From Nitrospira sp. CG24B (GTDB lineage Bacteria; Nitrospirota; Nitrospiria; Nitrospirales; Nitrospiraceae): a stretch of 64,000 nucleotides of DNA. The translations under genes were made by a program, and so were the position numbers. Below the pieces are notes generated by a model, which saw nothing but the letters and a program-made list of their open reading frames with translations, had not been told where the DNA came from and did no database searches. Shown here piece after piece: positions 45,486 through 54,324 of this stretch. The stretch lies in contig NEWS02000004.1 in NCBI GenBank assembly GCA_002869845.2, forward strand, positions 54,025-118,024, read 5' to 3'. The first letter of the stretch is position 1. Every line of letters starts with the position of its first letter.

Positions 45486-46397
45486 ATGGGGAAGCTGTTA
45501 GTTGTGGGATCAGTCGCGCTCGATACGGTCAAAACTCCGTTCGGCGAAGGAACCGAGATTCTTGGGGGGTCAGCCACCTATTTCTCGACGGCGGCCAGTT
45601 TCTTCACGTCCGTCGCGCTCATTGCCGTTGTCGGAGACGATTTCCCCCAACAGCATATCGCCTTTCTGAAGAGCCGTGGCATTGATCTCACGGGCCTTGA
45701 GCGGCGTCCGGGGGCCACCTTTCGCTGGAAGGGGGAATACACGCACCAGCTGAACGAAGCCCATACTTTGGATACGCAACTCAACGTGTTTGAAACGTTT
45801 CGCCCTCAGATTCCTGAAGCCTATCTCTCGCCGGACGTGCTGTTCCTGGGGAATATCCATCCGGAGCTTCAGCTCGACGTGTTGCACAAAGTGAAACGTC
45901 CTGCATTGGTAGCCTGCGACACCATGAATTTCTGGATCAATGGCCAGCGCGACGCGCTCTGGAAGGTGCTGGAGAAGGTGGATGTGCTGATCATCAACGA
46001 CGGTGAGGCGCGCGCATTGGGTCAGGATTCTAATCTGATGAAAGTGGCGAAGCTCGTGCTTTCCCGAGGGCCCAAGCATCTCATCGTCAAGCGGGGCGAG
46101 TATGGCGTGCTGATGTTCAATGACCAACAGATTTTCGGCGCGCCGGCTTTCCCGCTCGAAGACGTACGGGATCCGACCGGCGCCGGAGATACTTTTGCCG
46201 GCGGATTTTTGGGCTACTTGGCGGCGACGGGAAACCGGTCTCCTGAGGCTATGCGACAAGCCATCATCTTTGGGAGCGTGATGGCGTCCTTTACCGTAGA
46301 ATCCTTTAGTCTTGACCGATTGCGAATCCTGGATTACAAAGAGATTCAGGCTCGGTTCGCCGAGTTTAAGCGCCTCACACATTTTGAGGATGTTTGA
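45486..46397 (+). CDS. PfkB-family carbohydrate/nucleoside kinase
   Basis: 303 aa ribokinase-fold kinase. N-terminal LVVGSVALDTVKTPFG with GGSATYFSTAAS (substrate lid), and the C-terminal anion-hole motif DPTGAGDTFAGGFLGYL with catalytic Asp. Two bases separate it from mtnP, so it may act on a product of nucleoside salvage such as adenosine or a methylthioribose derivative; this is context inference. Confidence 0.88.
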   Translation: MGKLLVVGSVALDTVKTPFGEGTEILGGSATYFSTAASFFTSVALIAVVGDDFPQQHIAFLKSRGIDLTGLERRPGATFRWKGEYTHQLNEAHTLDTQLNVFETFRPQIPEAYLSPDVLFLGNIHPELQLDVLHKVKRPALVACDTMNFWINGQRDALWKVLEKVDVLIINDGEARALGQDSNLMKVAKLVLSRGPKHLIVKRGEYGVLMFNDQQIFGAPAFPLEDVRDPTGAGDTFAGGFLGYLAATGNRSPEAMRQAIIFGSVMASFTVESFSLDRLRILDYKEIQARFAEFKRLTHFEDV

Positions 46398-47080
46398 TGA
46401 TCAGAAGCGATTGGATCTTCGGTCGGCGACAAGCGCATCGCTTGCTGGTCTGTGCAGGACTTCTTAGTATCTTGGGAGGGTGTGCGACTGACAAAGATCT
46501 GATGCAAAAATCGCAAGGGCATTATCAAGAGGGTGTCGCGAGCCTCCCTGGAGATCGCCAAAAGGCCTTCGTCTCGTTCCAGCAGTCCGTCCAGTTGAAT
46601 CCGGCCAATAAAGAGGCACGGTACGCTCTGGGACACGTGTATGCGCTGCAAGGCAAGCTGTCCTATGCGGAAGAGCAATTTCGCGCGGCGATTAAAACCG
46701 ATGAAACCTATTCCGAAGCGCATACGTATCTGGGACAAGTGTTAGCCAATCAGGATCGGTGGGACGAAGCGATTCAATCTTACCGGCAGGCCCTGGCGAA
46801 TCCTCTTTATCCGACACCCGACCTCGCTCGGTTCCATCTCGGCCGCGCGCTCGCACACCAGGGCGATCTTCAAGGCTCGATAGAGGCATTGGAAGATGCT
46901 GTCTCTGCGAGTCCTCCAAGTGTCCCGCCTGCGATGACTCACCTTGAGCTCGGTCGCGTGTATTATAAAATGGGTTATACGACCAGAGCCCGTGACATTC
47001 TCAAGAAAGTAGCAACCTTGGATAAGACTGGTGGAGAGCTGGCGGCGGCGGCAGCGGACCTCTTGACGAGAGTGAAGTAG
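46394..47080 (+). CDS. TPR lipoprotein (PilF/PilW-like)
   Basis: 228 aa with lipobox ILGGC and about four TPR units (EARYALGHVYALQGKLSYAEEQF; AHTYLGQVLANQDRWDEAI; ARFHLGRALAHQGDLQGSIEAL; HLELGRVYYKMGYTTRARDIL). PilF/PilW pilotins that help type IV pilus secretin assembly have this form, but no pilus genes are in the window. It overlaps pfkB by 4 bp and is 7 bp before rodZ. Confidence 0.82.
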   Translation: MMIRSDWIFGRRQAHRLLVCAGLLSILGGCATDKDLMQKSQGHYQEGVASLPGDRQKAFVSFQQSVQLNPANKEARYALGHVYALQGKLSYAEEQFRAAIKTDETYSEAHTYLGQVLANQDRWDEAIQSYRQALANPLYPTPDLARFHLGRALAHQGDLQGSIEALEDAVSASPPSVPPAMTHLELGRVYYKMGYTTRARDILKKVATLDKTGGELAAAAADLLTRVK

Positions 47081-47087
47081 GAGACTT

Positions 47088-48008
47088 ATGGAGTCGGTTG
47101 GAGAATTTTTCAAGCAAGTCCGAGAGACGAAAGGGTTGACGGTTGACGAGGTGGCCTCCAAAACCCGCATTCGCACGGATTTCGTCAAGGCGCTCGAGGA
47201 CGGGAATTTTGCCAAGTTGCCCGACCAAGTCTTCGCGAAGGGGTTTGTCCGTTCCTATGCCCGATCGCTGGGCTTGGATGAGGAAGATGCGATTCATCGC
47301 TTTATCCAATCAGCCGGCTCTTTTTACGAAAAACAGGATGAGCGTGAGCGGCTCAAGGTGCGACAGATTGAAGAAGACCGGAAACGCCAGTCCAATCGGA
47401 AAGCCGTGACAATTGCGATCAGTATCGCCGTCCTGACGCTGATTTTTCTCCTCAGCCGAGAGCAATCATCGGTCTTTCGGCGTGGGGCGGCTGAGCAAGG
47501 TTCGGCGACGAAACGCACGACGCAATCGGCGAAAGACATTCCGGCCTCAACGGTCCGTGAGCCCGAACGTACCGCCGAGGTTTCGAAACCGACCGAGATG
47601 CCTGCCGGAGCCCCAAAGACAACAATTGACACCCTGCCGAGACAGGAACCTGTCACATCTGCTAGCGCAGTCTCACGATCAGAGGCGGAAACGGTTTTGA
47701 CGGCCTCTCCCGGAAGCGATGGCCCGTTAGCTGGAATAGCGTTGAACGCAACGGAGACTGTTGTGGACGGCCAGCTGGCATTAGACTTGGAAGCGACGGA
47801 GTTGAGCTGGGTCGTTGTGCAGATTGATAACGGGAGTCCTCAAGAGTCGTTGCTCCGGCCCGGTGAAAAAGCTCACTGGAAGGGGCAGGACCAATTCATC
47901 TTGACCCTTGGGAACGCCGGGGGAGTCAAGGCTGAACTCAACGGCAAGCCTCAAAAACCCTTCGGCCTAAGCGGCAAAGTCGCTCGGGACATCGTGCTAA
48001 AGCGGTAG
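47088..48008 (+). CDS. rodZ: RodZ-like helix-turn-helix membrane protein
   Basis: 306 aa cell-shape protein that ties MreB to the membrane. The N-terminal HTH_25 domain is at residues 1-75 (GEFFKQVRETKGLTVDEVASKTRIRTDFVKALE). A membrane helix AVTIAISIAVLTLIFLLS is at about 105-122. A Thr/Pro-rich linker and a C-terminal DUF4115 beta domain (LDLEATELSWVVVQID ... SLLRPGEKAHWKGQD) complete the family layout. Last gene of the mutL unit. Confidence 0.9.
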   Translation: MESVGEFFKQVRETKGLTVDEVASKTRIRTDFVKALEDGNFAKLPDQVFAKGFVRSYARSLGLDEEDAIHRFIQSAGSFYEKQDERERLKVRQIEEDRKRQSNRKAVTIAISIAVLTLIFLLSREQSSVFRRGAAEQGSATKRTTQSAKDIPASTVREPERTAEVSKPTEMPAGAPKTTIDTLPRQEPVTSASAVSRSEAETVLTASPGSDGPLAGIALNATETVVDGQLALDLEATELSWVVVQIDNGSPQESLLRPGEKAHWKGQDQFILTLGNAGGVKAELNGKPQKPFGLSGKVARDIVLKR

Positions 48009-48391
48009 CCCTGCGTCTCACCTCTTTCTTCATTTCTGTTTCCAGTTAGTAAAGCACGCTTGTGTTCTCACCGATGTCGATGAGGCATGGAGGGCGTAGG
48101 TGAGGCGCAAAGGTGCCACGAATTCGCGAAGAATATGGAATGAGCTTACCGTGAACCGCATAAATGCCGACATTTCCTGTCTCATGTTTGAGTTCATGTT
48201 GGCATGAGGTTTGATCTTCCTCCCGGTAAGAAGAGGAGATGAGTGACGGAGAGGGAGATGTTTTCTTGACAGAAATTCAGGGGCATTGGTATAGTTCGAG
48301 CGTTTAACTGGCTCTCGAAAATCACGAAGACGAGTCGGCAGTCTGGGGTGTCACTCCAGCTCGGTGGGTCCAACACAAAGGAGGACGTGTA
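48009..48391. other. Intergenic region upstream of cytochrome c gene
   Basis: 383 bp without a coding frame that I can support. It ends with the promoter at 48266-48295. The segment 48060-48200 has scattered short inverted repeats only; no rho-independent terminator for the mutL-rodZ operon is obvious. Confidence 0.6.
48266..48295 (+). promoter_or_regulatory. Strong sigma-70 promoter for cytochrome c gene
   Basis: Perfect ttgaca, 18 bp spacer, tatagt. The predicted start lies near 48302, giving a leader of about 90 bases that ends in aaaggagg before the ATG at 48392. Confidence 0.75.
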
Positions 48392-48838
48392 ATGGGGTAT
48401 CTGTCCAGGTTTTTAGGTATCGCAGCAGCAGTGATGTTTCTCTCGGTCTCAGTCGTTGGGGCTGAAGAAAGAGAGCCGTTGAAGCCTCGCGTTCCGCCGG
48501 ATCAGATGGCCGATGCCAAAGCCGTGAAGAATCCGGTCGCATCCAGTCCCGAGAGTCTTGCCAAAGGCAAGGCGATTTACGAGGGGAAGGGCACATGCTT
48601 CAATTGTCATGGTAAGCTCGGGGACGGTCAGGGGGAAGCTGGGAAGATCCTGAATCCAAGCCCGCGGGATTTCACCAACTGCAAGTTCCATAAGAAGCGG
48701 AAAGATGGTGAACTCTTCTGGGTTATTAAGAACGGCAGTCCCGGAACGGGAATGGTGTCGTTGATTCCTGCTGCGATCACCGAAGAAGAGGCGTGGAATG
48801 TGATCAACTACGAGCGGAGTTTCTGCAAGGGCGAGTAG
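48392..48838 (+). CDS. Periplasmic monoheme cytochrome c
   Basis: 148 aa with a signal peptide cleaved near VVGAEE. Heme c attachment motif CFNCH is at residues 69-73 in the class I setting GKAIYEGKGTCFNCHGKLGDGQG. The likely axial Met lies in GTGMVSL and the last conserved stretch is WNVINYERSFC. Probably a soluble electron carrier or partner of a respiratory complex. It is monocistronic: own strong promoter and a hairpin terminator. Confidence 0.93.
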   Translation: MGYLSRFLGIAAAVMFLSVSVVGAEEREPLKPRVPPDQMADAKAVKNPVASSPESLAKGKAIYEGKGTCFNCHGKLGDGQGEAGKILNPSPRDFTNCKFHKKRKDGELFWVIKNGSPGTGMVSLIPAAITEEEAWNVINYERSFCKGE

Positions 48839-49198
48839 TTGCTGAGAAGCTTCTGGTGAGTCACGAGAGAAGGGTGGGGAGGCAACTCTCCACCCTCTTT
48901 TTTTCTACCAGTCAGATTGCATACGCACAGTTGTCCATCCCGAACTCGTTCTTGTTTGCCTGCCTAACCCCACATATTTCCTCTACATCTGAGGAAAATG
49001 ACGTGCAAGGCCTTCATAAATCTGATCCCCCCATTTAGGGGGGATGGTACAGACAATCATTGAATAGGAGCCTAAGGGGATTGCGTCACGGATACAAAAA
49101 AGAGTAGAGTCCGCCCGTTAGCCTACATTTGTATACGAACTCACACGAGGTGACATACCACCAAGAGCCGTCGGTTTTTATCAAATAGGAGGGCGACT
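48839..49198. other. Intergenic region with terminator and G-run hairpin
   Basis: The 360 bp hold the cytochrome terminator, an 8 bp hairpin atcccccc/ggggggat at 49024-49044, and the leader of the next gene with ggaggg before ATG 49199. No coding frame is supported. Confidence 0.6.
48871..48904 (+). terminator. Rho-independent terminator after cytochrome c
   Basis: The stem agggtggggag/ctctccaccct around loop gcaa is followed by cttttttt. Confidence 0.9.
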
Positions 49199-51037
49199 AT
49201 GGACAGCCTATGGCCGTGGGTGAAGTGCCGAGTACCAGTAGCAACCGCGACGCTTCTGCTTGCGTCAACGGGAATCATTTCCAGTCCTGCTACTGAGAGG
49301 AGTTACGCCGGAGATCCTGCTCCACCGTCCGGCGTCGCGGCAGCGGACATCGAATACAAAGGTCATATCGCTGTGAACGGAGAGTCCAGTACGGCGACTA
49401 TTTCGACACCAAGTAAAAAAGGCTCGATGACTTTTGAGGGTACGGCAGGCCAGCGGATCAATATCGGCTTCAGTGGTGTCACCCTCACACAGTTCAGAGT
49501 CCTCGTCTATGGGCCGGATGGTACGGCGGTGGCCACTCAGCCTTCCGCGGTAAAACATTATTATGCGACCATGTATCGGGAACCCTCTTCACTGACGCAG
49601 GTTCAAACCGCTACCTCATCCTATCAGCTGACCGGTGATTCTGGGGCCGCCTGGATTTCGTCCAGCGAGATCAATGGCAGTAGTATTGATCTCAAAGAAT
49701 TGCCAGCGACAGGCACGTATACGATCTTCCTCGATCCGATGAGTGGGTATACTGGGAAAGTCACGGTCACGGTATCGAACGAATTAGGGGGCGAAATCGT
49801 TCCTCAGGGCTCGGCAATATCGATTCCCATCAGCCGCAGCGGCCAGAATGCCCGTTATACCTTCTCGGGCACGAGCGGCCAAGCGGTCAGCTTACAGTTG
49901 AGTGATGTGACCATCCGGAGTGGGCACGTCGTTATCCTGAAACCAGACGGAAGCCCACTAAGTCAGCCGACCTCATTCGCAGGTGCAGGGGCTGTCCTTG
50001 ATGCTCAAGCTCTTCCGACCTCCGGAACCTACGCCATCCTGATCGATCCGGAGCTGAGTTACACGGGCAATGTGAAGCTTGCGCTCTACAACGCGCCGGA
50101 CCTCACAGGTACCATCATGACTGACCAAGTGGCCGTGACGCCGACAGTGACCGTGCCGGGCCAACGAGCGATCTATACGTTCAATGGGACGGCGGGCCAG
50201 TGGGTGAATCTCGGTCTCACGGGGGTCTCGATTGCCTCGAGCACCCTGTCGATGTTGAAACCAGACGGCAGCAAGTTGGCGGCAACAACGATCGGTCCCA
50301 GCGGCGGCAGCCTCGATCCAAGCGCGGCATTACCTGAAACGGGCACCTACACGATCGTGGTGGATCCAGTCAGCAACCATACCGGCAGTATGACGCTGGC
50401 TCTGTCTTCTCCGGTCACCGGCACGATCGCGCTCGATGGAGCGCCAGTGACGGTCAGTCTCAATAAGCCGGGGAAGATCGCACAGTACACGTTCAATGGC
50501 CACGCCGGGCAATGGGTCAGTCTGGGGCTCACGTCCGTGGGGCTCACGTCGAGCAACATTTTGCTTCTGGGACAGGATGGAATTACGCTTGCCTCAACCA
50601 CAGTTGGTACGGCGGGTGGATCGCTCGAAGTCCCAAATCCCTTGCCAGCCACAGGACCCTACACCATTCTTGTGCGTCCAGGTGGGCCCTACACCGGCAA
50701 CATGACGTTGACACTCTCAACGGAGGTGTCAGACTCGCTGAAGGTGAATGCCGCCTCCAGGACGATTATGGTCAGCCGAGCAGGCCAGAATGGTCGCTAT
50801 ACGTTTGCCGGCACGGCGAACCAACAGGTCACGATCAAGGCTACCAACAATAAGCTTGGCAACGTGACCGTGAATCTCTACACGCCGAGTGGCGTCTTGC
50901 AAGCTGGGACGACGAGCTCAGCGGCGAGCTTCAACCTGAATCCTGTCACATTGGCGACAACAGATACCTATACGATTACGATCAATCCCGCGATGATGGA
51001 CACGGGGAGCATTCAGCTACAAGTCACCAACCCATAG
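49199..51037 (+). CDS. Secreted repeat protein with five to six PPC-like beta domains
   Basis: 612 aa with a signal peptide. Tandem repeats of about 100 residues, each with a GQ..(Y/W)TFxGTAGQ(W)V(N/S)L motif (for example IYTFNGTAGQWVNLGLTGV, QYTFNGHAGQWVSLGLTSV), a middle LKPDGS segment and an ending LP.TGTYTI.VDP....TG.. motif. This is the pattern of bacterial pre-peptidase C-terminal (PPC) domains, which fold as beta-sandwiches next to secreted enzymes. Here no catalytic domain is attached, so the protein is probably structural, adhesive or a scaffold. Repeats differ enough that recent DNA amplification is unlikely. Confidence 0.85.
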   Translation: MDSLWPWVKCRVPVATATLLLASTGIISSPATERSYAGDPAPPSGVAAADIEYKGHIAVNGESSTATISTPSKKGSMTFEGTAGQRINIGFSGVTLTQFRVLVYGPDGTAVATQPSAVKHYYATMYREPSSLTQVQTATSSYQLTGDSGAAWISSSEINGSSIDLKELPATGTYTIFLDPMSGYTGKVTVTVSNELGGEIVPQGSAISIPISRSGQNARYTFSGTSGQAVSLQLSDVTIRSGHVVILKPDGSPLSQPTSFAGAGAVLDAQALPTSGTYAILIDPELSYTGNVKLALYNAPDLTGTIMTDQVAVTPTVTVPGQRAIYTFNGTAGQWVNLGLTGVSIASSTLSMLKPDGSKLAATTIGPSGGSLDPSAALPETGTYTIVVDPVSNHTGSMTLALSSPVTGTIALDGAPVTVSLNKPGKIAQYTFNGHAGQWVSLGLTSVGLTSSNILLLGQDGITLASTTVGTAGGSLEVPNPLPATGPYTILVRPGGPYTGNMTLTLSTEVSDSLKVNAASRTIMVSRAGQNGRYTFAGTANQQVTIKATNNKLGNVTVNLYTPSGVLQAGTTSSAASFNLNPVTLATTDTYTITINPAMMDTGSIQLQVTNP

Positions 51038-51095
51038 GGGTGGAGATTCATCAGGGGCGAGTCATCGCCTCTGATGAGATGGTGGCAGATCGAAG

Positions 51096-51131
51096 GAGGG
51101 TGGGAAGGTAACTTCTCACCCTCTTTTTTTT
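51096..51131 (+). terminator. Rho-independent terminator after PPC-like repeat protein
   Basis: gagggtg/caccctc outer stem and ggaag/cttct inner stem around gtaa, then tttttttt. Its sequence closely resembles the terminator after the cytochrome c gene. Confidence 0.9.
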
Positions 51132-51225
51132 GTCGCGAAACGATGATGGGGCATCAAGGCAGAGTGGGGAAAACGTTAGGTGTAGAGTGGGTTGTACGGG
51201 TAAGCCTCTCTTTTTTCGCGAGCAA

Positions 51226-51305
51226 GGGCATGGTGGCTGCTGGGGGTCTCGTGCGGCAAAGCGGAATCTGCGTTCTCGCGCCATGCAGGATTCAAGATCC
51301 AACCC
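51226..51305 (+). repeat. REP-like dispersed repeat, copy A
   Basis: Shares with copy B the blocks ggctgctggg, gaatctg, gccatgca and gattcaagatcc in the same order over about 80 bp. The 3' core ccatgca-gattcaagatcc-accc recurs inverted at 57709 and 58101. Confidence 0.8.
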
Positions 51306-51491
51306 TAAATGGACCTGTGAGATCCTCACTCAAGCGCGAGCCCGGCCAAGCGGAGCGCGTGCGTTTGGTCAGGCTGATCTGAGCCACTCATTTCGACGCG
51401 ATGTGCCACCCTTACCGTATGTTGCTGTTTTGAATTCTGGTACACTCCCCTCGCTCTAACGTCGATCGGACGGATTCATGTGGAGGGCGAT

Positions 51492-52322
51492 ATGCGCATA
51501 TTCTTCCTGTGTCTTTCATTTGTCTTTTGGGCGGGCCTGGTCGGTGCGGCTACGGTGGACACCGCCCCGTCGGGATCACATCTATCAGCTGACGGAAAGC
51601 TCTGGCGCTACGAGGCGAGATACAAGGTGGAGCTGATCAAGGTGAAAGCCCTGGATGAAACCGGGGTTAATTTGTTTGGTTCGGACGAGATTCTCGTTAT
51701 CGCCGATGTCGATGGTGTACGCGACATTGGCTCCTATGAGCTTTGGATCCAGAAGGGTCTTGGCGACATGGATTCGGATGAAACGGTAACGATCGGCCCG
51801 GAGAACGCGTGCCTTCTGCCCGCCGTCGACGATGTGAGGGACGGCAAGTGGAGTTGCGCCGAGGCTGGGCATCCGGCTCCATTCACGTTGACCTTCACCG
51901 TGATCGAGAAGGATGGCGTTGGGCGGGTTGTCTGGGAATCCTTGACGAGATTGGAAGGCGTCGGCTTCTGTATTACCGGAGGCCAGAGTGATATATCGAG
52001 TGACTGCCTAAGCGGCGGCGGAGCCGACGAGTTCAATAGCGTCGGCAGCGTTCGGAGAGTCTACACGGTCGCGGAGCTCGCGGGCCTCGCCGTCGGGCAA
52101 ACACGGCAGGACAACCTTGTGGTTGACTCCTGCAGTGCCATACTCACAATCGACGGCGGCACGTGCGGCTATGGCCCCTGGACGAACTACTGGAACGGTG
52201 TGTACCGGCTATCGGTCCGTGTGACACGGCTGAAGAACGTGCTCGTTGGCTTCGAGCCGCCGTACGACCCGCTTGTACCGAGCCAGTCGGTGATTGATGC
52301 GTCCCCGTCGGCGACCCAGTGA
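51492..52322 (+). CDS. Secreted hypothetical protein
   Basis: 276 aa from ATG 51492 behind ggagggcg; the signal peptide ends near LVGAATV. The mature protein has six or more cysteines, suggesting disulfides, and a likely beta-rich fold (YELWIQKGLGDMDSDETVTIGPENACLL). An internal DxDSDE acidic run may bind calcium. No family recognised. It lies between two REP-like copies. Confidence 0.75.
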   Translation: MRIFFLCLSFVFWAGLVGAATVDTAPSGSHLSADGKLWRYEARYKVELIKVKALDETGVNLFGSDEILVIADVDGVRDIGSYELWIQKGLGDMDSDETVTIGPENACLLPAVDDVRDGKWSCAEAGHPAPFTLTFTVIEKDGVGRVVWESLTRLEGVGFCITGGQSDISSDCLSGGGADEFNSVGSVRRVYTVAELAGLAVGQTRQDNLVVDSCSAILTIDGGTCGYGPWTNYWNGVYRLSVRVTRLKNVLVGFEPPYDPLVPSQSVIDASPSATQ

Positions 52323-52912
52323 CGGGGCAGGGCGAGCAACAAAAGTCGGTGGATGGGAGAAGGAAGCTGTGATTGGATCTTGTGCTGCGACTCGCGAGAG
52401 CCGGTTCGATGCTCGATGTAGCCGAAAGATACCAATGGAATGCTCAAAGACTTCCAGCGGTGGGTCAAACAGATCTGATCCCGTTGTTTCTTTTCAGAGG
52501 GGATTGGCTTAGGTGAACACGGGTGATAAATGATACATCACAACTCACGCTTCAGGTGAGGTTTGAGGGCGTGGCGGCTGCTGGGAACGTTGGGCGGCCA
52601 GGCTGAATCTGTATTCCTGTGCCATGCATGATTCAAGATCCGACCCCAGAAGTCTGATCCCAGATGTTGATCCGCAAATTGCGGAGAAAGCGGAATACCT
52701 TACAATTCAGCTCACGCACAGGCGGGCGAGATTTTCGACGTGAGACCGACGCCGGTCGTGAAACCGCACGAGAAACTACCGGAGCTGTGATGAACTTTTA
52801 CTTTGACCCAGGCACCTCGAACATCTCGCAGGGACGCGAGGTTCCAGGGGAATCATAGGATTGTCATTATTGCAAGAGGACTGTCTCCGCCACGGCAGTT
52901 GTCCATGTCCAA
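52323..52912. other. Intergenic region of 590 bp, repeat-bearing
   Basis: No gene is supported on either strand. It contains REP-like copy B and two further ctgatccc motifs (near 52471 and 52652). This is where the truncated caspase-like gene ends; no remainder of its C-terminal half can be recognised here. Confidence 0.6.
52567..52647 (+). repeat. REP-like dispersed repeat, copy B
   Basis: 81 bp copy related to copy A: gggcgtggcggctgctggg at the 5' side and gccatgcatgattcaagatc near the 3' side, ending cgacccc. Confidence 0.8.
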
Positions 52913-53686
52913 TCATATCAATCTCTCAAAGATGGACGAGTGTTTCGTGTCAGTGTCCGGTTCATGGAATGCGCGTACTCCGCGTGTGAGGGACTGGAAA
53001 TAATTGACTGCCATGTCCGCATCTCTCGATGCATGGGGCCGGGAGGCGATGTGCGTATCGCGATAGACACTGGCTCCTATGGAGACTACGTAGGGCTGGG
53101 GTTGGTGAAAATCCGAGACTGGAGCAGGGGTCTGGTCCCTGTCGTCGGCTCCGGCGCCAGCCGGCTGAATGATGAACAGCAGCGCCTGAGGCCGTGCAGC
53201 GGCTCCCCCCGATTCGGTGACGGACACACGGATCTCGACCTGTTGCGGTTGAAGGCTTGAGGGCAAGGTTGCCGCGAAATCCAGCGACTTGGTTTCTCCC
53301 GGTTGTAGCGGGGGAATGGTCAGCGTCGTCGACGGGAATTGTTCGATAACCGATGGTGTGCCGGTGAGGGAGGCCAAGGCATTCTGGATCGGGCTTGAGC
53401 CGGTATTGACAACATCCACGCGCACCCGAATCTGTTCGCCGCTCTCCAGAAACAAATTGCCGTTCTCGTCGAGTAGCAGGGCTTTGAAGCGAAGTTTCGA
53501 CCGCGACACAGAGCTGGGTATGGACGGAGATGATTCGAGCTTGACTGTAGAGGGCAGTGGTTCTCCCTGGGAAGGAACTTCCTGGTGCCAGGCGCATCCG
53601 GAGCTCAGCAGGATGGTGCATCCGGCCAGGATCAGACGCGCGGTGGAGAATGGTCGGAGTGAAGGTGTCTTAGTGGAAGGGAGCAC
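52913..53686 (-). CDS. Truncated caspase-like lipoprotein
   Basis: About 258 aa from a GTG at 53686; the frame is open to 53800. Lipobox LLSSGC. The CARDB-like beta domain (IRVRVDVVNTGSSPIQ ... PPLQPGETKSLDF) and the beginning of a caspase fold (QPYVVSIGASVYRD ... YFQSL) align well with the gene at 62834-64000. Homology stops after YFQSL and a non-homologous tail of about 28 residues follows. All catalytic parts (His and Cys loops) are missing. Probably a broken paralogue; expression of the N-terminal lipoprotein domain remains possible. Confidence 0.75.
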   Translation of the reverse strand: MLPSTKTPSLRPFSTARLILAGCTILLSSGCAWHQEVPSQGEPLPSTVKLESSPSIPSSVSRSKLRFKALLLDENGNLFLESGEQIRVRVDVVNTGSSPIQNALASLTGTPSVIEQFPSTTLTIPPLQPGETKSLDFAATLPSSLQPQQVEIRVSVTESGGAAARPQALLFIIQPAGAGADDRDQTPAPVSDFHQPQPYVVSIGASVYRDTHIASRPHASRDADMAVNYFQSLTRGVRAFHEPDTDTKHSSIFERLI

Positions 53687-53940
53687 GACTGAGCCTATTG
53701 AAACGGTTTTGTGCCACCGTACTGGACACGCAGGGTAAAAGCAACCGGCTATCCACTGGACAGCTTGGCGTATAGACTGGGATGGGCTCAATGTGCTCAC
53801 ACCCGAAGAGTCGTGGGATTCTCAAAAAGGGAGCCCAGCAAGGCCGCAGCCAGCGAAGAGGCGAGGAGGTACATACCTTGAACCGCTCGCTTCGATCACA
53901 TGCGAACGGATAGGTAGCGTGCCTTCGCCTTTTTTAGTAC

Positions 53941-53995
53941 GTTGAGCTTCTGAGCGACGCGAGAACGCCGCTGGCGGACTTTTCAGGCATCCTGC
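53941..53995. repeat. Possible short intergenic repeat
   Basis: The gagaacgccgctggcggac stretch followed by ttttcaggcatcctgcc resembles a sequence that I associate from memory with intergenic regions of Nitrospira genomes. It occurs once in this window, so repeat status is not shown here. Confidence 0.3.
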
Positions 53996-54166
53996 CTAAT
54001 TACTCTCGCCACCTTTGAGGTATCCAAGTCCGATCTTGACCGCTCGACGGGTGATTTCCGCCCAACGTTCTTGGGGATAGGCCGAGAGTACTGCCGCAGC
54101 CTTGGGATCTTGGATCTCAAGGTTCAGAATTCTCAAGATGCCGTCGTCAATCTGAATGTCTGCCAC
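53996..54166 (-). CDS. Small hypothetical protein (56 aa)
   Basis: 56 aa from a GTG directly behind aaggaggggg (54171-54180), a very strong ribosome binding site, which argues that it is real despite its length. The sequence MADIQIDDGILRILNLEIQ ... ERWAEITRRAVKIGLGYLKGG is amphipathic and could be an antitoxin-like or regulatory peptide. No partner gene is adjacent on the same strand. The longer frame to 54247 lacks a ribosome binding site. Confidence 0.6.
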   Translation of the reverse strand: MADIQIDDGILRILNLEIQDPKAAAVLSAYPQERWAEITRRAVKIGLGYLKGGESN

Positions 54167-54324
54167 TAATCCCCCTCCTTGTCTATGGGAACACTGCTGA
54201 GAGTACCGCTCGAAGCGGGTGGTGCGTTGACTGATCTCTGAACCCATGTTAGCATGAATCCAACGTTTTTTCTCGGGATGTTCTACGTACGGTAGCTATA
54301 CTTATTCACCTCAAGGAGGATTGT

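Larger units (their letters stand above)
51038..51491. other. Intergenic region with terminator and REP-like element
   Basis: 454 bp. It begins with a terminator and includes a REP-like repeat copy at 51226-51305. The last part has a ggagggcg site for the next gene. Open frames here are short and lack homologous features. Confidence 0.6.

Noticed and set aside
45570..46382. 270-codon antisense frame over the PfkB kinase
   Set aside because: The kinase is clearly on the plus strand with intact motifs.
49024..49044. CCCCCC/GGGGGG hairpin considered as a terminator or riboswitch part
   Set aside because: There is no T-tract and no known riboswitch consensus around it; it is only a short palindrome.
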